A stretch of DNA of 64,000 nt from Erysipelotrichaceae bacterium (GTDB taxonomy: Bacteria; Bacillota_I; Bacilli_A; Erysipelotrichales; Erysipelotrichaceae). Location of the stretch: assembly GCA_017405785.1 (NCBI GenBank), contig JAFQZR010000030.1, positions 30,652-94,651 of the forward strand, read 5' to 3'. The notes under the pieces are model-generated. The model searched no databases and was not told where the DNA came from. It saw only the letters and a program-made list of their open reading frames with translations. The position numbers and the translations under genes were made by a program. This document shows positions 43,195 to 52,732 of the stretch, piece by piece. The first letter of the stretch is position 1; every line of letters begins with the position of its first letter.

Positions 43195-44911
43195 GCTTGA
43201 ACTCCTTCTGCAGCTGAGCTTCGGAGATAGCCATCATTGTCGGTCTGCCATGAGGACAGTTAAACGGCTGAGCGCATCTGCTTAAACGGCTCAGTAACTG
43301 ACGGCTTTCCAGTACGTCAAGCTTACGGTTGAAACGTATTGAGCTGTGGCAGGCCAGAGTAGCGATCTTATCCTTTCTGATCTGGCGGGCACTCATCTTC
43401 TTTTCACTCAGGATCTCATCAACCAGATCATTGATGAAGTCCTGTTCGTTGATGTCTTCAAACCATACCGGCACATCCCTGATGACACAGGTTGTCTTGG
43501 AGAACGGCTCCAGAGTAATGCCGATACTGTTAAATACCTCATTAAGTTTATCCAGCTGTTCAAACTGAACAGGTGTCAGTTCAACTACCAGAGGTACCAG
43601 TAAGGTCTGCATCATCGCATCCTGTTTGTCTATCTGCCGCTGGATCTCTTCATACATGCATCTTTCCATGGCGGCGTGCTGATCAACGATATACAGATTC
43701 TCCTCATCGCAGGCAATGATGTAATTGCCATGAAGCTGAGCCAGATACTGGAAACGGTCAATCACTACCGGTTCAGGTACCTTATTAACCTCTTTTTCTG
43801 CTTCATATTCGACTTTTACATCTTCCCGGTATACTTCTTTTCTGAACGGTTCCGTATATGTTTCCGCAAACAGACTGGTTTCCTCAACCTTTACCGGATT
43901 GCGGTTGACCTTTATTTCTGCCGGTCTGAACTGTTCTCTAAGTATTCTGTTAATGTTGTCCTTTAAAAGATTATATAACTGTCTGTCCTTGGACAGTCTG
44001 ATCTCCCATTTTGAAGGATGAACGTTAACATCAACCAGTTTATAATCAGCCTGTATGTTGAGAACACATACAGGATATCTGTCAGGCATCATGAATTCCC
44101 GGTAGGCTTCAGTAACAGCCTTCTGTAACAGATAGTTTCTGATCATGCGTCCGTTGATGAACAGATTGATATATGAACGGGTTGATCTGGTAATACTAGG
44201 CAGTACCAGAATACCCTTTACATTGAAATCGTAGTCACTGAATTCTACAGGAATACTGTTGCGGGCAATTTCCAGACCGTAGATATGCATGGCAGTTTCT
44301 TCCAAAGAACCGTTACCCGGTGTGCTCATCTTCAGTTTGTCATCGGCGTACAGTTCAAATGAGATCTCCGGATGAGCCAGAGCGAACTTCTGCATGATAT
44401 CCAACACGCTGTTTAATTCCGTAGAACCGCTCTTTAAGTGTTTTAACCTTGCCGGTGTCTTGTAGAACAGTCCTTCCACCTTGATGGTGGTTCCCTGGGC
44501 ACTGGCAGCCGGGGCTGCTTTAATGAGCTTGCCATACTCAATGATAACTTCAGTGCTGTCCATACCGTCACTGGTCAGTAATGACACCTTGGCCACGGAA
44601 GCAATTGACGGCAGAGCCTCCCCGCGGAAGCCCATGGTCTGAATATCCCATAAGTCCTCAGTAACGGAGATCTTACTTGTAGCGTGACGGTTAAAGGCAT
44701 AAACTGCATCCTGCTTATCCATGCCCACACCGTTGTCAGTTACTTCGATGCTGTCACATCCACCGTTAAAGACCATGACCGTAATTCTGTCTGCCAGGGC
44801 ATCTATGCTGTTTTCTACCAGTTCCTTGACCACACCGGACGGTCTTTCGACAACTTCGCCGGCTGCGATCATATTGGTAAGGTGTTCATCTAGTGTATGT
44901 ATTTTGCTCAT
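43187..44911 (-). CDS. mutL: DNA mismatch repair protein MutL
   Basis: GHKL ATPase and endonuclease of mismatch repair. The N-terminal ATPase has IAAGEVVERPSGVVKELVENSIDA, DNGVGMD and GFRGEALPSIASVA. The C-terminal part carries the endonuclease motif DQHAAMERCMYEE in the DQHAx2Ex4E form, plus ACHSSIR and CPHGRPTM, so nicking activity should be intact. That fits a mutH-less, Bacillus-type pathway. At 574 residues it is somewhat short in the linker. mutS is not in the window. The next gene, miaA, overlaps its end. Confidence 0.95.
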   Translation of the reverse strand: MSKIHTLDEHLTNMIAAGEVVERPSGVVKELVENSIDALADRITVMVFNGGCDSIEVTDNGVGMDKQDAVYAFNRHATSKISVTEDLWDIQTMGFRGEALPSIASVAKVSLLTSDGMDSTEVIIEYGKLIKAAPAASAQGTTIKVEGLFYKTPARLKHLKSGSTELNSVLDIMQKFALAHPEISFELYADDKLKMSTPGNGSLEETAMHIYGLEIARNSIPVEFSDYDFNVKGILVLPSITRSTRSYINLFINGRMIRNYLLQKAVTEAYREFMMPDRYPVCVLNIQADYKLVDVNVHPSKWEIRLSKDRQLYNLLKDNINRILREQFRPAEIKVNRNPVKVEETSLFAETYTEPFRKEVYREDVKVEYEAEKEVNKVPEPVVIDRFQYLAQLHGNYIIACDEENLYIVDQHAAMERCMYEEIQRQIDKQDAMMQTLLVPLVVELTPVQFEQLDKLNEVFNSIGITLEPFSKTTCVIRDVPVWFEDINEQDFINDLVDEILSEKKMSARQIRKDKIATLACHSSIRFNRKLDVLESRQLLSRLSRCAQPFNCPHGRPTMMAISEAQLQKEFKRV

Positions 44912-44933
44912 GTTCTAATTATATCATTTCAGT

Positions 44934-45542
44934 TTAAAGAATAGAATTGCGCATCAGGAATTCCCTTAAGGCAGCAGTATTGCCGTCAAACAGATATCCC
45001 TTTATGCCTAATGCTTCACCTGCTTCGACATTTGCCTTAACATCATCTATGAACAGACACTCTTTCGGGTCAAGATCATATCTGTTCAGCAGTATCTCAT
45101 ACAGTCTTCTGTCCGGTTTTACACACTTTTCCAGAGCAGATACTACGGTACCTTCAAAACACTGATGTCCCGGTATCCTCAGCCAGTAAATCGGCTGAGC
45201 CACACTGGCGTTGGATAACAGATAAAGTTTCAGTCCCTTTTCAGTGCACTCTTTTAAAAGTTCTTCCATGCCTTCAACCGGAACAATGGGATCATTCCAG
45301 TCAAAGATCAGTTCATAGGCTTTTTCATGCAGATGCTGCGGAATTCTGGTACAGACATCTTTATACATCTGTGTTTCATCCAGCAGACCCATATCCATTT
45401 CATGCCACTGATGATGATGGAATATTTCTTTTAATAACAATTCTCTGTTCCGGGGATCATAAACCTCTTTTCTGTCCAGATTCCTTTCCGGATCAAATTC
45501 AACAAGTACTCTGCCCATATCAAATATCAGATTCTTGATCAT
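44934..45542 (-). CDS. HAD superfamily phosphatase
   Basis: A 202-residue HAD IA hydrolase. The nucleophile motif is IFDMGRVLVEFDP, with Gly-Arg in place of the second Asp's usual flank (DxG form: Asp, then Met-Gly), unlike the DxD motif of typical phosphatases. LYLLSNASVAQPIYW supplies motif II and KPDRRLYEILLNRY with CLFIDDVKANVEAGEALG motifs III and IV. This resembles YihX-like alpha-glucose-1-phosphatases. It lies 22 bases before mutL and 3 bases after the SNase gene, in the same run. Confidence 0.8.
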   Translation of the reverse strand: MIKNLIFDMGRVLVEFDPERNLDRKEVYDPRNRELLLKEIFHHHQWHEMDMGLLDETQMYKDVCTRIPQHLHEKAYELIFDWNDPIVPVEGMEELLKECTEKGLKLYLLSNASVAQPIYWLRIPGHQCFEGTVVSALEKCVKPDRRLYEILLNRYDLDPKECLFIDDVKANVEAGEALGIKGYLFDGNTAALREFLMRNSIL

Positions 45543-45545
45543 AAG

Positions 45546-46133
45546 CTACTCCTCAGTATAAAGATCCTTCATGCGGTCCAGACGGTTGAACCATTTACGG
45601 TATTTACCGTTAGGTGAATAGTATTTAGCCCTGCTGGCAGTGTTCTGCAATAATAGAGCATTAAAGCAGTATTTCTTAAAATCGTTATAATCATTGAACT
45701 TACAGTCATTAGTCAGCCAGACATAGGCCAGTGTACGCCCGTATTTATCTGTCTGACCTTTGTCAAATTCCAGGAAGATGGTCTGTCCCAGCTTGAAGAA
45801 ACCGGCAGTATATTCATATGCTGCCTTTCCTTCATCGGTGCATTGCTGAACCGTACATCTGGTTGATTCCGGAGCATCGACCCCGATCAGTCTGATCGAC
45901 ATTTCCTGACCGTTGGTTACTACAACAATGGTATCGCCGTCACTGGCTCTTTTATAAGCGGCAGCCTGTAGTACTACTTCTTCATCGGTATAACTGAATA
46001 TATCAGTTACCGGTGAGGTAGGATACAGATCAAGATAGATCCTGAAACCCAGTATGAAAACAGCCAGTAACGCTACCAGAATGTTTATCACTCTTTGTTT
46101 CTTCTTTTCACTGTCTGTTTTCTGCTTGGCCAT
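45546..46133 (-). CDS. Membrane-anchored thermonuclease-type nuclease (SNase fold)
   Basis: A 195-residue protein with a cytosolic Lys-rich start (KQKTDSEKKKQR), one membrane helix (about 15-32) and a staphylococcal-nuclease domain outside. The nuclease motifs are present: DGDTIVVV, MSIRLIGVDAPEST (catalytic Arg and Asp), KLGQTIFLEFDKGQTDKYGRTLAYVW and a final basic region. It should cut DNA or RNA at the cell surface with calcium. It overlaps the end of nagA by one base and precedes the HAD gene. Confidence 0.85.
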   Translation of the reverse strand: MAKQKTDSEKKKQRVINILVALLAVFILGFRIYLDLYPTSPVTDIFSYTDEEVVLQAAAYKRASDGDTIVVVTNGQEMSIRLIGVDAPESTRCTVQQCTDEGKAAYEYTAGFFKLGQTIFLEFDKGQTDKYGRTLAYVWLTNDCKFNDYNDFKKYCFNALLLQNTASRAKYYSPNGKYRKWFNRLDRMKDLYTEE

Positions 46134-47278
46134 CAGTCTAATTTGTATTCCTTTCCGCGGACAAATACCTTAACTACTTCATAGTCATCGTCAAGAACCA
46201 CGATATCCCCATCATGTCCCGCTGTCAGATGACCTTTTCTGTCATCAATTCTCAGTAATCTTGCCGGATTGGCAGTAGCTGAATTGATAGCCAGTTCTTC
46301 TGAAACATAGGCCTTCTCAATCAGTACCTGCAATCCCTTATTCATTCTCAAAGTCGACCCGGCCAGATTACCCTGCGGTACCAGTCTGGCACTGCCGTCT
46401 TCACATACTCTTATCTTCATGCCGCCGCTAGTATACTCACCCATCGGCAGTCCCTTCGGTCTTAAGCTGTCTGAGATCATTACGGCATAACCCGGATGCT
46501 TGGCCTCAAACATGATCTTCAGGGCATCAACTGAACAGTGATTGCCGTCACAGATCAGTTCACCATAGATGTCGCTGTATCTCATGGCTGCACCCATCAT
46601 GCCTAATTCGCGGTGACCGAAATTGCTCATGCCGTTATATACATGGGTCATGGTCTTAGCTCCGTTGGCGATACCCATCTGAGCATCCTTATAGCTGCCG
46701 CTGGTATGACCCATTGATACGACTACTCCATGACTTGAACACCATCTGGTCAGTTCCAGATCCTTATCATGTTCCGGAGCCAGAGCAATGTACTTTATCA
46801 TGCCCTTGGCTGTTTCCTGATAATGCTTGAACTGTTCAACATCAGCGTCCAATATGAATTCTTCCGGCTGAGCACCTTTCTTTGCCTGATCAAGATACGG
46901 TCCTTCAAAATGAACACCCAGTATTTCAGCGCCTTTATAACCGTCTTCAACTACCTTGACGACATTTTCCAGAGCATGGTCAAGTACTGCTACGCTCTGA
47001 GTAATCGTAGTAGGTAAGAATCCCGTAACACCTTCATCAACAGGCAGTCTTTCGGCCCAGTTTCTCAAGCCTGCTTCTTCACCGTCATTGGTGTCAAAGC
47101 CATAGGCACCGTGGGTGTGAACATCGATCATACCGGGTATTATCCTGTTATCGCCAAAATCATAATCAGCTTCCTTCTGACCATACGGCCATACAGCTAT
47201 GATCTTTTCGCCTTCAACTTCCAGCTGTGCTTCCACAAACCTGCTGGCTATCCAAACTCTTTTACTCTGAATGATCAT
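46133..47278 (-). CDS. nagA: N-acetylglucosamine-6-phosphate deacetylase
   Basis: Removes acetate from GlcNAc-6-phosphate for re-use of amino sugars. The metal and active-site residues are canonical: GMIDVHTHGAYGFD, HFEGPYLDQAKKGAQ (Glu ligand), SMGHTSGSYKDA (His ligand), THVYNGM (His ligand), ICDGNHC and the catalytic Asp in MISDSLRPKGLP. Full length at 381 residues. Contrast the NagA-like paralogue at 11.7 kb, where the GH His is Asn. It lies between pepT and the SNase gene; no nagB is visible. Confidence 0.92.
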   Translation of the reverse strand: MIIQSKRVWIASRFVEAQLEVEGEKIIAVWPYGQKEADYDFGDNRIIPGMIDVHTHGAYGFDTNDGEEAGLRNWAERLPVDEGVTGFLPTTITQSVAVLDHALENVVKVVEDGYKGAEILGVHFEGPYLDQAKKGAQPEEFILDADVEQFKHYQETAKGMIKYIALAPEHDKDLELTRWCSSHGVVVSMGHTSGSYKDAQMGIANGAKTMTHVYNGMSNFGHRELGMMGAAMRYSDIYGELICDGNHCSVDALKIMFEAKHPGYAVMISDSLRPKGLPMGEYTSGGMKIRVCEDGSARLVPQGNLAGSTLRMNKGLQVLIEKAYVSEELAINSATANPARLLRIDDRKGHLTAGHDGDIVVLDDDYEVVKVFVRGKEYKLD

Positions 47279-47283
47279 ATCTC

Positions 47284-48507
47284 TTACTCCCTTTCAGTTA
47301 TGTTCTTGATAAGATTCAAGGTAATCTTCACCATTTCCTTCATGTCATCGATGCATAACACTTCATGATTACCATGACAGAACAGTCCGCCTGTTCCCAG
47401 ATTTGGTGTCGGTACACCTCTGACTGTCAGTTCAGCACCGTCAGTTCCGCCTCTCATCGGTTCACTGACCGGACTGTATCCGGCATCCTCAATTGCCTTG
47501 CAGGCAGCCTCAATGATGTACATCTTGTCATTGAAGGCCTCCCTCATGTTACGGTAGGCATCTCTTAAGTGCAGTTCAACAATTTCCTTGCCGTACATCT
47601 TATTGATATGATCGGCTATATACTCAAACTGTTTCTTCTGTTCTTCCAGTTTGTTAAGATCATGATTTCTGATGATATATAATCCTTCAGCAGTTTCACA
47701 GGTACCTTTCATTTCTACCAGATGATTGAATCCTTCGCGTTTTTCCGTGAATTCCGGTCTTTCATTTACCGGCAGCATGGCGTGGAAATCCATCAGTACC
47801 TGAGAGGCATTGATCATCTTGCCTTTGGCACTGCCCGGATGAATGGAGTTACCGTGAATGATGACATGTGCACTGGCCGCATTGAAGGTCTCATAGGTTA
47901 TTCCGTTAACATCACCGCCATCAACCGTAAAGGCATACTCACACCTGAATTCATTGAGATCGATGTTCTTAATACCGGACCCTGTTTCTTCATCAGGAGT
48001 GAAGCATACTCTTAAGTCACCGTGTTTGTATTCAGGATGCTTTGCCAGTTCACTTATGGTATCCATGATGATGGCTATACCGGCCTTATCATCAGCCCCT
48101 AACAGAGTCTTTCCGTCAGTAACGATGATATCCTTGCCTTTCAGCTTTTCCAGCTGAGGATAGTCAGATACTCTGGACCAGATTCCTTCACTGAGTTCAA
48201 TGTCCTTACCGTCATAATTCTCAATTATTCTGGCTTTAACGTTCTCGCCGCTGGCAGCATTGGAGGTATCCATATGCGCCAGAAAACCAACAGTATCAGT
48301 CTTCTTGTCAATATTGCCCGGTATAAACCCGTATACAAAGCATTTATCGTCTACTTTAACATCCTGAACTCCCAGTTCCTTGAGTTCTTCTTCCAGCTGA
48401 TGAGCCAGAATGAACTGATTAGGTGAACTTGGACATACTGCACTGTCATCAACAGATGTCGTATCTATCCTGGTATAGCTTATGAATCTCTCTACTATGT
48501 CTTTCAT
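47284..48507 (-). CDS. pepT: Peptidase T (tripeptide aminopeptidase)
   Basis: Di-zinc M20 peptidase that removes the N-terminal residue from tripeptides. N-terminal RFISYTRIDTTSVD is typical. The zinc ligands are in GFLAHMDTSNA (His/Asp), TDGKTLLGADDKAGIA (bridging Asp), FTPDEETGSG (catalytic Glu-Glu), TVDGGDVN and LFCHGNHE. Full length at 407 residues. AAGGAGGGC precedes the ATG. It is the probable first gene of the long run that ends with the RlmI-like gene. Confidence 0.95.
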   Translation of the reverse strand: MKDIVERFISYTRIDTTSVDDSAVCPSSPNQFILAHQLEEELKELGVQDVKVDDKCFVYGFIPGNIDKKTDTVGFLAHMDTSNAASGENVKARIIENYDGKDIELSEGIWSRVSDYPQLEKLKGKDIIVTDGKTLLGADDKAGIAIIMDTISELAKHPEYKHGDLRVCFTPDEETGSGIKNIDLNEFRCEYAFTVDGGDVNGITYETFNAASAHVIIHGNSIHPGSAKGKMINASQVLMDFHAMLPVNERPEFTEKREGFNHLVEMKGTCETAEGLYIIRNHDLNKLEEQKKQFEYIADHINKMYGKEIVELHLRDAYRNMREAFNDKMYIIEAACKAIEDAGYSPVSEPMRGGTDGAELTVRGVPTPNLGTGGLFCHGNHEVLCIDDMKEMVKITLNLIKNITERE

Positions 48508-48570
48508 ATGCCCTCCTTTTTATTTATATGTTTATTATAAAGCACATCAGTGTATGAATATGTTTAAATG

Positions 48571-49398
48571 CTACTTATCTTTATTCTCTTTGAATCTCTT
48601 CATCATTTCATTGGTCAGACTGTAATCTGACGGCTGTAAAACAATGTCTTCCCTGTTGACCCATTGGGCATATTTCAGTTCCGACGGATCCATGGTTATG
48701 TTGTCATCTCCGTCAACATCGCAATAGAATCCCATCAGGATATCCCGGGCAATTCCCCAAGGCTGGGACTTGTAATAGGTGATGTTCTTTACTTCCAGCC
48801 CGGTTTCTTCCCTGACTTCTCTTCTGACAGTTTCTTCAACAGTCTCTCCGATTTCCGTAAACCCGGCTACCAGAGCATTATGGCCAAAGCCTCTGGCATA
48901 TCTTGTCAGTAACAGTTTCTCCCCGTTTCTGACACCGACAATTACCGCCGGATTGATTCTCGGATATATCACATTACCACAGACAGGACATCTTAAGGCT
49001 CTTTCCTTACTGTCATGTTCAGTCCTGCTTCCACACTTGCCGCAGTACTGATTTGCTTCGTACCACTTCTCCAGATGATAAGCGGTAAATGCCGCAAAGG
49101 CCTTATGGTTAACCTTAACACGATCTCTTACGAAAGAAGTTATGCCGTAGTATGCATATCCCTGTGGCATCTCATCACTGCTTATCATGAAGTAGGCATC
49201 TTCATCAATGGAAAACAGAAACGTTACATTGTTTGTCTTCCTGAAATCCTTAAAGCATGGAAAGAAGATATCCTGCTTTTCTTCATCATAGCGGCACAGT
49301 ATTTCATTACCCCTGACAATAAGAACAAAACTGTCATCCTTTGGATGCTTGTTCTGATAATGATTATCAAGTACGTGCGGTTTAATATCCTGAATCAT
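48571..49398 (-). CDS. nudC: NAD+ diphosphatase / NAD-decapping NUDIX enzyme
   Basis: Zinc-ribbon NUDIX enzyme that cleaves NADH or NAD caps on RNA. The N-terminal domain is followed by a four-Cys zinc ribbon (CGKCGSRTEHDSKERALRCPVCG) and YPRINPAVIVGV. The Nudix box is GFTEIGETVEETVRREVREETGLEV, followed by the family's SQPWG motif. Start set at the ATG at 49398 with AGGTGAT upstream; the frame begins three codons earlier without a better site. Monocistronic. Confidence 0.92.
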   Translation of the reverse strand: MIQDIKPHVLDNHYQNKHPKDDSFVLIVRGNEILCRYDEEKQDIFFPCFKDFRKTNNVTFLFSIDEDAYFMISSDEMPQGYAYYGITSFVRDRVKVNHKAFAAFTAYHLEKWYEANQYCGKCGSRTEHDSKERALRCPVCGNVIYPRINPAVIVGVRNGEKLLLTRYARGFGHNALVAGFTEIGETVEETVRREVREETGLEVKNITYYKSQPWGIARDILMGFYCDVDGDDNITMDPSELKYAQWVNREDIVLQPSDYSLTNEMMKRFKENKDK

Positions 49399-49426
49399 AA
49401 ATATCACCTTATCTCTTCTTCATTAT

Positions 49427-49455
49427 ACAAAAATCATCTCCACATTTGGAGATGA
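49427..49455. terminator. Terminator after the second MATE gene
   Basis: TCATCTCCA / TGGAGATGA hairpin with a four-base loop, followed on the minus strand by TTTTTG. Confidence 0.8.
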
Positions 49456-49468
49456 CTCTTGTTTAAAG

Positions 49469-50836
49469 CTATGCTGTCCGCAGTTTCCGTTTCTTCTGAA
49501 GGCTTGTATAGACGATCATGAAGGTAAGGAACTGTACTGCTGCTGTGATTATCCAGCTGATCGGATATGACAGATACAGACTTTCAATATCATGATGTAC
49601 CTGGAAATAGGTAGCTATCCAGGCTAAGCGGAATACACAGGCTCCTAACAGAGCTACCACCATCGGACCGATTGACCGGCCCATGCCTCTTAAGGAACCT
49701 ACCAGAACATCCATAATGCCGCACAGGACATAAACTCTGCAGACATAGGACAGTCTGATCATACCCGCTGCAATGACCTCAGGGTCATTGGAGTATAAGC
49801 CTAACAGGAAGTTTCCCGTGGCCCAGCTGCCAACACCGGTAACAATTCCGGTAAAGATGACACATGCTTCGCAGACAAACAGAATCTTCTTAATTCTTTC
49901 AGTCTTACCGGCACCCAGGTTCTGACTGGTGAAAGTCAGACAGGTCTGGTAGAAAGCATTCATGGCATTGTAGACAAAGCCTTCAATGGAAGATGCTGCA
50001 CCGTTACCAGCCATTGTGATCTTGCCGAATTCATTTACTGATGACTGAATGGCGACATTACTCAGTGAGAATACTGTACCCTGAACACCGGCAGGAATAC
50101 CAACCTTGGAGATTTCCCACAGGGAATCCCTGTCGATATACAGATGCCTGATATCCAGTCTGACTGCACTGTTATCGTTGATCAGCACATACAGTACGAT
50201 ACCGGCTGATACATATGACGACAGTGAACTTGCCAGACCGACACCGGCAACATCCATCTTCCATACCGTCACAAAGAACAGGTTGAGCAAGGCGTTCAGC
50301 ACACCGGCGATGATCAGAGCGATCAACGGGTTCTTAGTATCACCCTTGGCTCTTAATGCCGCACTTCCGAAGTTATAAACCATGGTTGCCAGCATTCCGG
50401 TGAAGTAAACCTTCAGATATAAGGTACTGAGATCTATGACATCATCAGGTGATTTCATCATCACCAGTAACGGTCTGCAGAACAGTACACCGCACACAGT
50501 CAGGATAACCCCGGCAAACAGAGCAATGGTTATTGATGTCTGCACGGCATCATGAACCTTCTGGTTATCACCGGAACCGATTCTTCTGGCAATGCTGACA
50601 CTGCTGCCGATTGACAGGCCAATGAACATGTTAACGACCAGATTGATCAGTGAACCGGTGGAGCTGACTGCTGCCATGGAGGCGTTTCCGGAGAACTTTC
50701 CGACAACGACCATGTCGATGGCATTGAACAGCAGCTGCATGATACCAGAGGCAATGACCGGTAAGGCAAACAGAACAATGTTTTCCAAAAGATTACCGTC
50801 AAGCATGTTTATTTTCTTTCTTTTTTTCTGTTTCAT
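49469..50836 (-). CDS. MATE family efflux transporter (second copy)
   Basis: A 455-residue MATE exporter with about twelve helices. Typical stretches: NIVLFALPVIASGIMQLLFNAIDMVVVGKFSG in outline at the start, IARRIGSGD, and VQSSVNEFGKITMAGNGAASSIEGF opening the second half. Start set at the ATG at 50836 with GGAGGCC upstream; the frame to 50899 has no site. The basic run MKQKKRKK precedes the first helix. It belongs to a different MATE subgroup from the copy at 36.4 kb. Substrate unknown. Confidence 0.85.
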   Translation of the reverse strand: MKQKKRKKINMLDGNLLENIVLFALPVIASGIMQLLFNAIDMVVVGKFSGNASMAAVSSTGSLINLVVNMFIGLSIGSSVSIARRIGSGDNQKVHDAVQTSITIALFAGVILTVCGVLFCRPLLVMMKSPDDVIDLSTLYLKVYFTGMLATMVYNFGSAALRAKGDTKNPLIALIIAGVLNALLNLFFVTVWKMDVAGVGLASSLSSYVSAGIVLYVLINDNSAVRLDIRHLYIDRDSLWEISKVGIPAGVQGTVFSLSNVAIQSSVNEFGKITMAGNGAASSIEGFVYNAMNAFYQTCLTFTSQNLGAGKTERIKKILFVCEACVIFTGIVTGVGSWATGNFLLGLYSNDPEVIAAGMIRLSYVCRVYVLCGIMDVLVGSLRGMGRSIGPMVVALLGACVFRLAWIATYFQVHHDIESLYLSYPISWIITAAVQFLTFMIVYTSLQKKRKLRTA

Positions 50837-50907
50837 AACCGGCCTCCTTCCTGCGTTGACCATCATTATAACACCAGTCTGAAGATAGTAAACAGGCATT
50901 TGACCGC

Positions 50908-50932
50908 AAAAAACAATGTAAGTGTTTACATT
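50908..50932 (-). terminator. Distal hairpin of a stacked terminator region
   Basis: AATGTAA / TTACATT with a four-base loop, followed on the minus strand by GTTTTTT. One of three hairpins between the CWB2 gene at 51.0 kb and the MATE gene. Confidence 0.65.
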
Positions 50933-50946
50933 TCAGACAATTTAAA

Positions 50947-50996
50947 AACTGTTCATTTAATGTTGTTTTTTGTCAGAATGAACAGTTCGTTTTTTT
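50947..50996. repeat. Eleven-base inverted repeat between terminators
   Basis: AACTGTTCATT (50947-50957) and AATGAACAGTT (50977-50987) flank a 19-base loop; a run of seven T follows on the plus strand. It may be a plus-strand terminator or an insertion trace. No plus-strand gene ends here. Confidence 0.55.
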
Positions 50997-51001
50997 ACCA
51001 C

Positions 51002-51025
51002 GCAAAAAGGTGTATAAACACCTTT
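51002..51025 (-). terminator. Terminator after the first CWB2 gene
   Basis: AAAGGTGT / ACACCTTT stem with a four-base loop and TTTTTG on the minus strand, just after the stop at 51033. Confidence 0.8.
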
Positions 51026-51032
51026 CTGACAG

Positions 51033-52601
51033 TTAATTATCTCTTACCGGAGATCTCTCCCAGGCATGTAACATAAGAACCTTTGCGACTTCTTTTGCCG
51101 GTACGGCAACTTCTCCGCCAAGGATGTATCCCTGTTCTATGCCGGTATCAGATCCATACCCTATTATATCAATGTTTTTGGCACCGGTCGGATCTATCAG
51201 CAGCAACGGACAGTTACCTACACTCCAGGCTAACGGACCACCTGATAATCCGTCTGGGAAATTAGCTCCCGTTGCCAGAACAGCGTACTGCGGAACATTA
51301 TCAAAGTTCTTTGGATCAAAGTAATGATATGCTATGTAAGCAGATGTCTGATAACGGTTATCGCCTTTCAATCTGAGATCAACAGTACCTATCTTTGCGA
51401 GTTCCTTCTCCACACTTTCACTGACAGCGCTGGTACCCCCGATAATCGTGAATGTTGGGTTCTGGATCTTCTTGAGGAATTCCTTCTGATAATCCTGCAG
51501 TGTATCGCCAACTAACAGTAAAGGCAGACCGGTAGCGGAAGCAGATAAGGCATCGGCGAAGTTCTTGCCTGTTGCGACAAGGATCTCACCGCCATCGAGG
51601 TATCCCTTCTTCAGGATCTCAATATTTGTCTTGTATCTGTTAGAACCTTCAAGGCGTTCAAACTTACGGCTCTTCTTCTCAATTCCCTTCAGCCAGCTGT
51701 CTTTTACAGCGTTCTGTCCGCCGATAATGCTTATGACAGCATCCTCAACCAGGTTCTTATTCAGATAATCACATACATAGCTGGCCTTTGCTGAGTTGAT
51801 CAGTACCAGAGGACAGCTGTACATGGATGCCAGATAAGTACCGCTTAAGGCATCAGGGAAATTGTCACCGTTGGCAATGATGACGTTTTCAAAATAAGCA
51901 GGCTTGTTATTCTCATATACCTCCTGGGAAGCAAGAATTGCGGTTTCATAACGGTTGGCACCAGCCAGACGTTTTCTCAGCTGCCATGTGGTAGTATTCC
52001 CCTTATTGACAACTTTATCACTTCTGCTGCTTCCCACTATACCTGCAACAACAGAGAAATGATAGTGTTTATCTTTTGTCATGTAACTGCCGAAATCATA
52101 TTCCGTCTCAATAGTTCTTACATGCCGAACTATATTATCGGCTTCATCAAGCAAAGTAACATAATAGAAAACATTAGGTCCATCAACCGGATTCCAGTAA
52201 GCAGTCATCTCTGTCCACCAGACATAAGTTGTAGGCTCGGTCGTACCATATGCGGTATATGAAACTGATTTACTGGTTGTTGATTTGGCAATTACATTAC
52301 CCCAGTCATCAATTGCGTAGACTGTTGCCTTATACTTGCCTGTCGGAGCACTACCGTATTCCAGATATGTCTCGAATGTTTCATGTGTACCCCCTGGTGC
52401 TACATAAGAAAGCAATAAGCCATCATGAGTCCATACTTCATATTCAGCTGCACCCTCAACTTCATCCCATTTCAGAGTGCCATTTGAAGAGATCCTCAGG
52501 TTTTTGATATCAGCCCATTTTCCCTCAGCCAGTACCTTTGTTGAACAAAGAGAAAATACTGCCGCAAGAACACATAAAATCAATGTTATCCTTTTCCTCA
52601 T
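51033..52601 (-). CDS. Secreted cell-wall-binding-repeat-2 protein with fibronectin-like N-terminus
   Basis: A 522-residue surface protein. Signal peptide MRKRITLILCVLAAVFSLCS...AEG. Residues about 28-215 look like two fibronectin-III-type domains (LKWDEVEGAAEYEVWTHDG; MTAYWNPVDGPNVFYYVTLLD). The C-terminal ~300 residues hold three CWB2 (PF04122) repeats, each with RY.T..I, NFADALS-type runs (NFPDALSGTYLA, NFADALSASATG, NFPDGLSGGPLA) and IIGG..AV. CWB2 triplets anchor proteins to anionic wall polymers non-covalently. Its neighbour at 52.7 kb has the same repeats. Confidence 0.88.
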   Translation of the reverse strand: MRKRITLILCVLAAVFSLCSTKVLAEGKWADIKNLRISSNGTLKWDEVEGAAEYEVWTHDGLLLSYVAPGGTHETFETYLEYGSAPTGKYKATVYAIDDWGNVIAKSTTSKSVSYTAYGTTEPTTYVWWTEMTAYWNPVDGPNVFYYVTLLDEADNIVRHVRTIETEYDFGSYMTKDKHYHFSVVAGIVGSSRSDKVVNKGNTTTWQLRKRLAGANRYETAILASQEVYENNKPAYFENVIIANGDNFPDALSGTYLASMYSCPLVLINSAKASYVCDYLNKNLVEDAVISIIGGQNAVKDSWLKGIEKKSRKFERLEGSNRYKTNIEILKKGYLDGGEILVATGKNFADALSASATGLPLLLVGDTLQDYQKEFLKKIQNPTFTIIGGTSAVSESVEKELAKIGTVDLRLKGDNRYQTSAYIAYHYFDPKNFDNVPQYAVLATGANFPDGLSGGPLAWSVGNCPLLLIDPTGAKNIDIIGYGSDTGIEQGYILGGEVAVPAKEVAKVLMLHAWERSPVRDN

Positions 52602-52686
52602 AAAACTTCTCCTTTTAATATTCCTTCCGAGTTGTAATTTTATTATATCATTTATTAAGTTTTATATAACATTACGGTGATATTCT

Positions 52687-52709
52687 AAAGCCGTCATAAG
52701 ACGGCTTTA
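52687..52709. terminator. Terminator-like hairpin after the second CWB2 gene
   Basis: AAAGCCGTC / GACGGCTTT stem with a four-base loop, 24 bases past the stop. Strong stem but only three T residues follow on the minus strand. Confidence 0.6.
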
Positions 52710-52732
52710 TTTAGTACTAGTTGATTCAGTTA

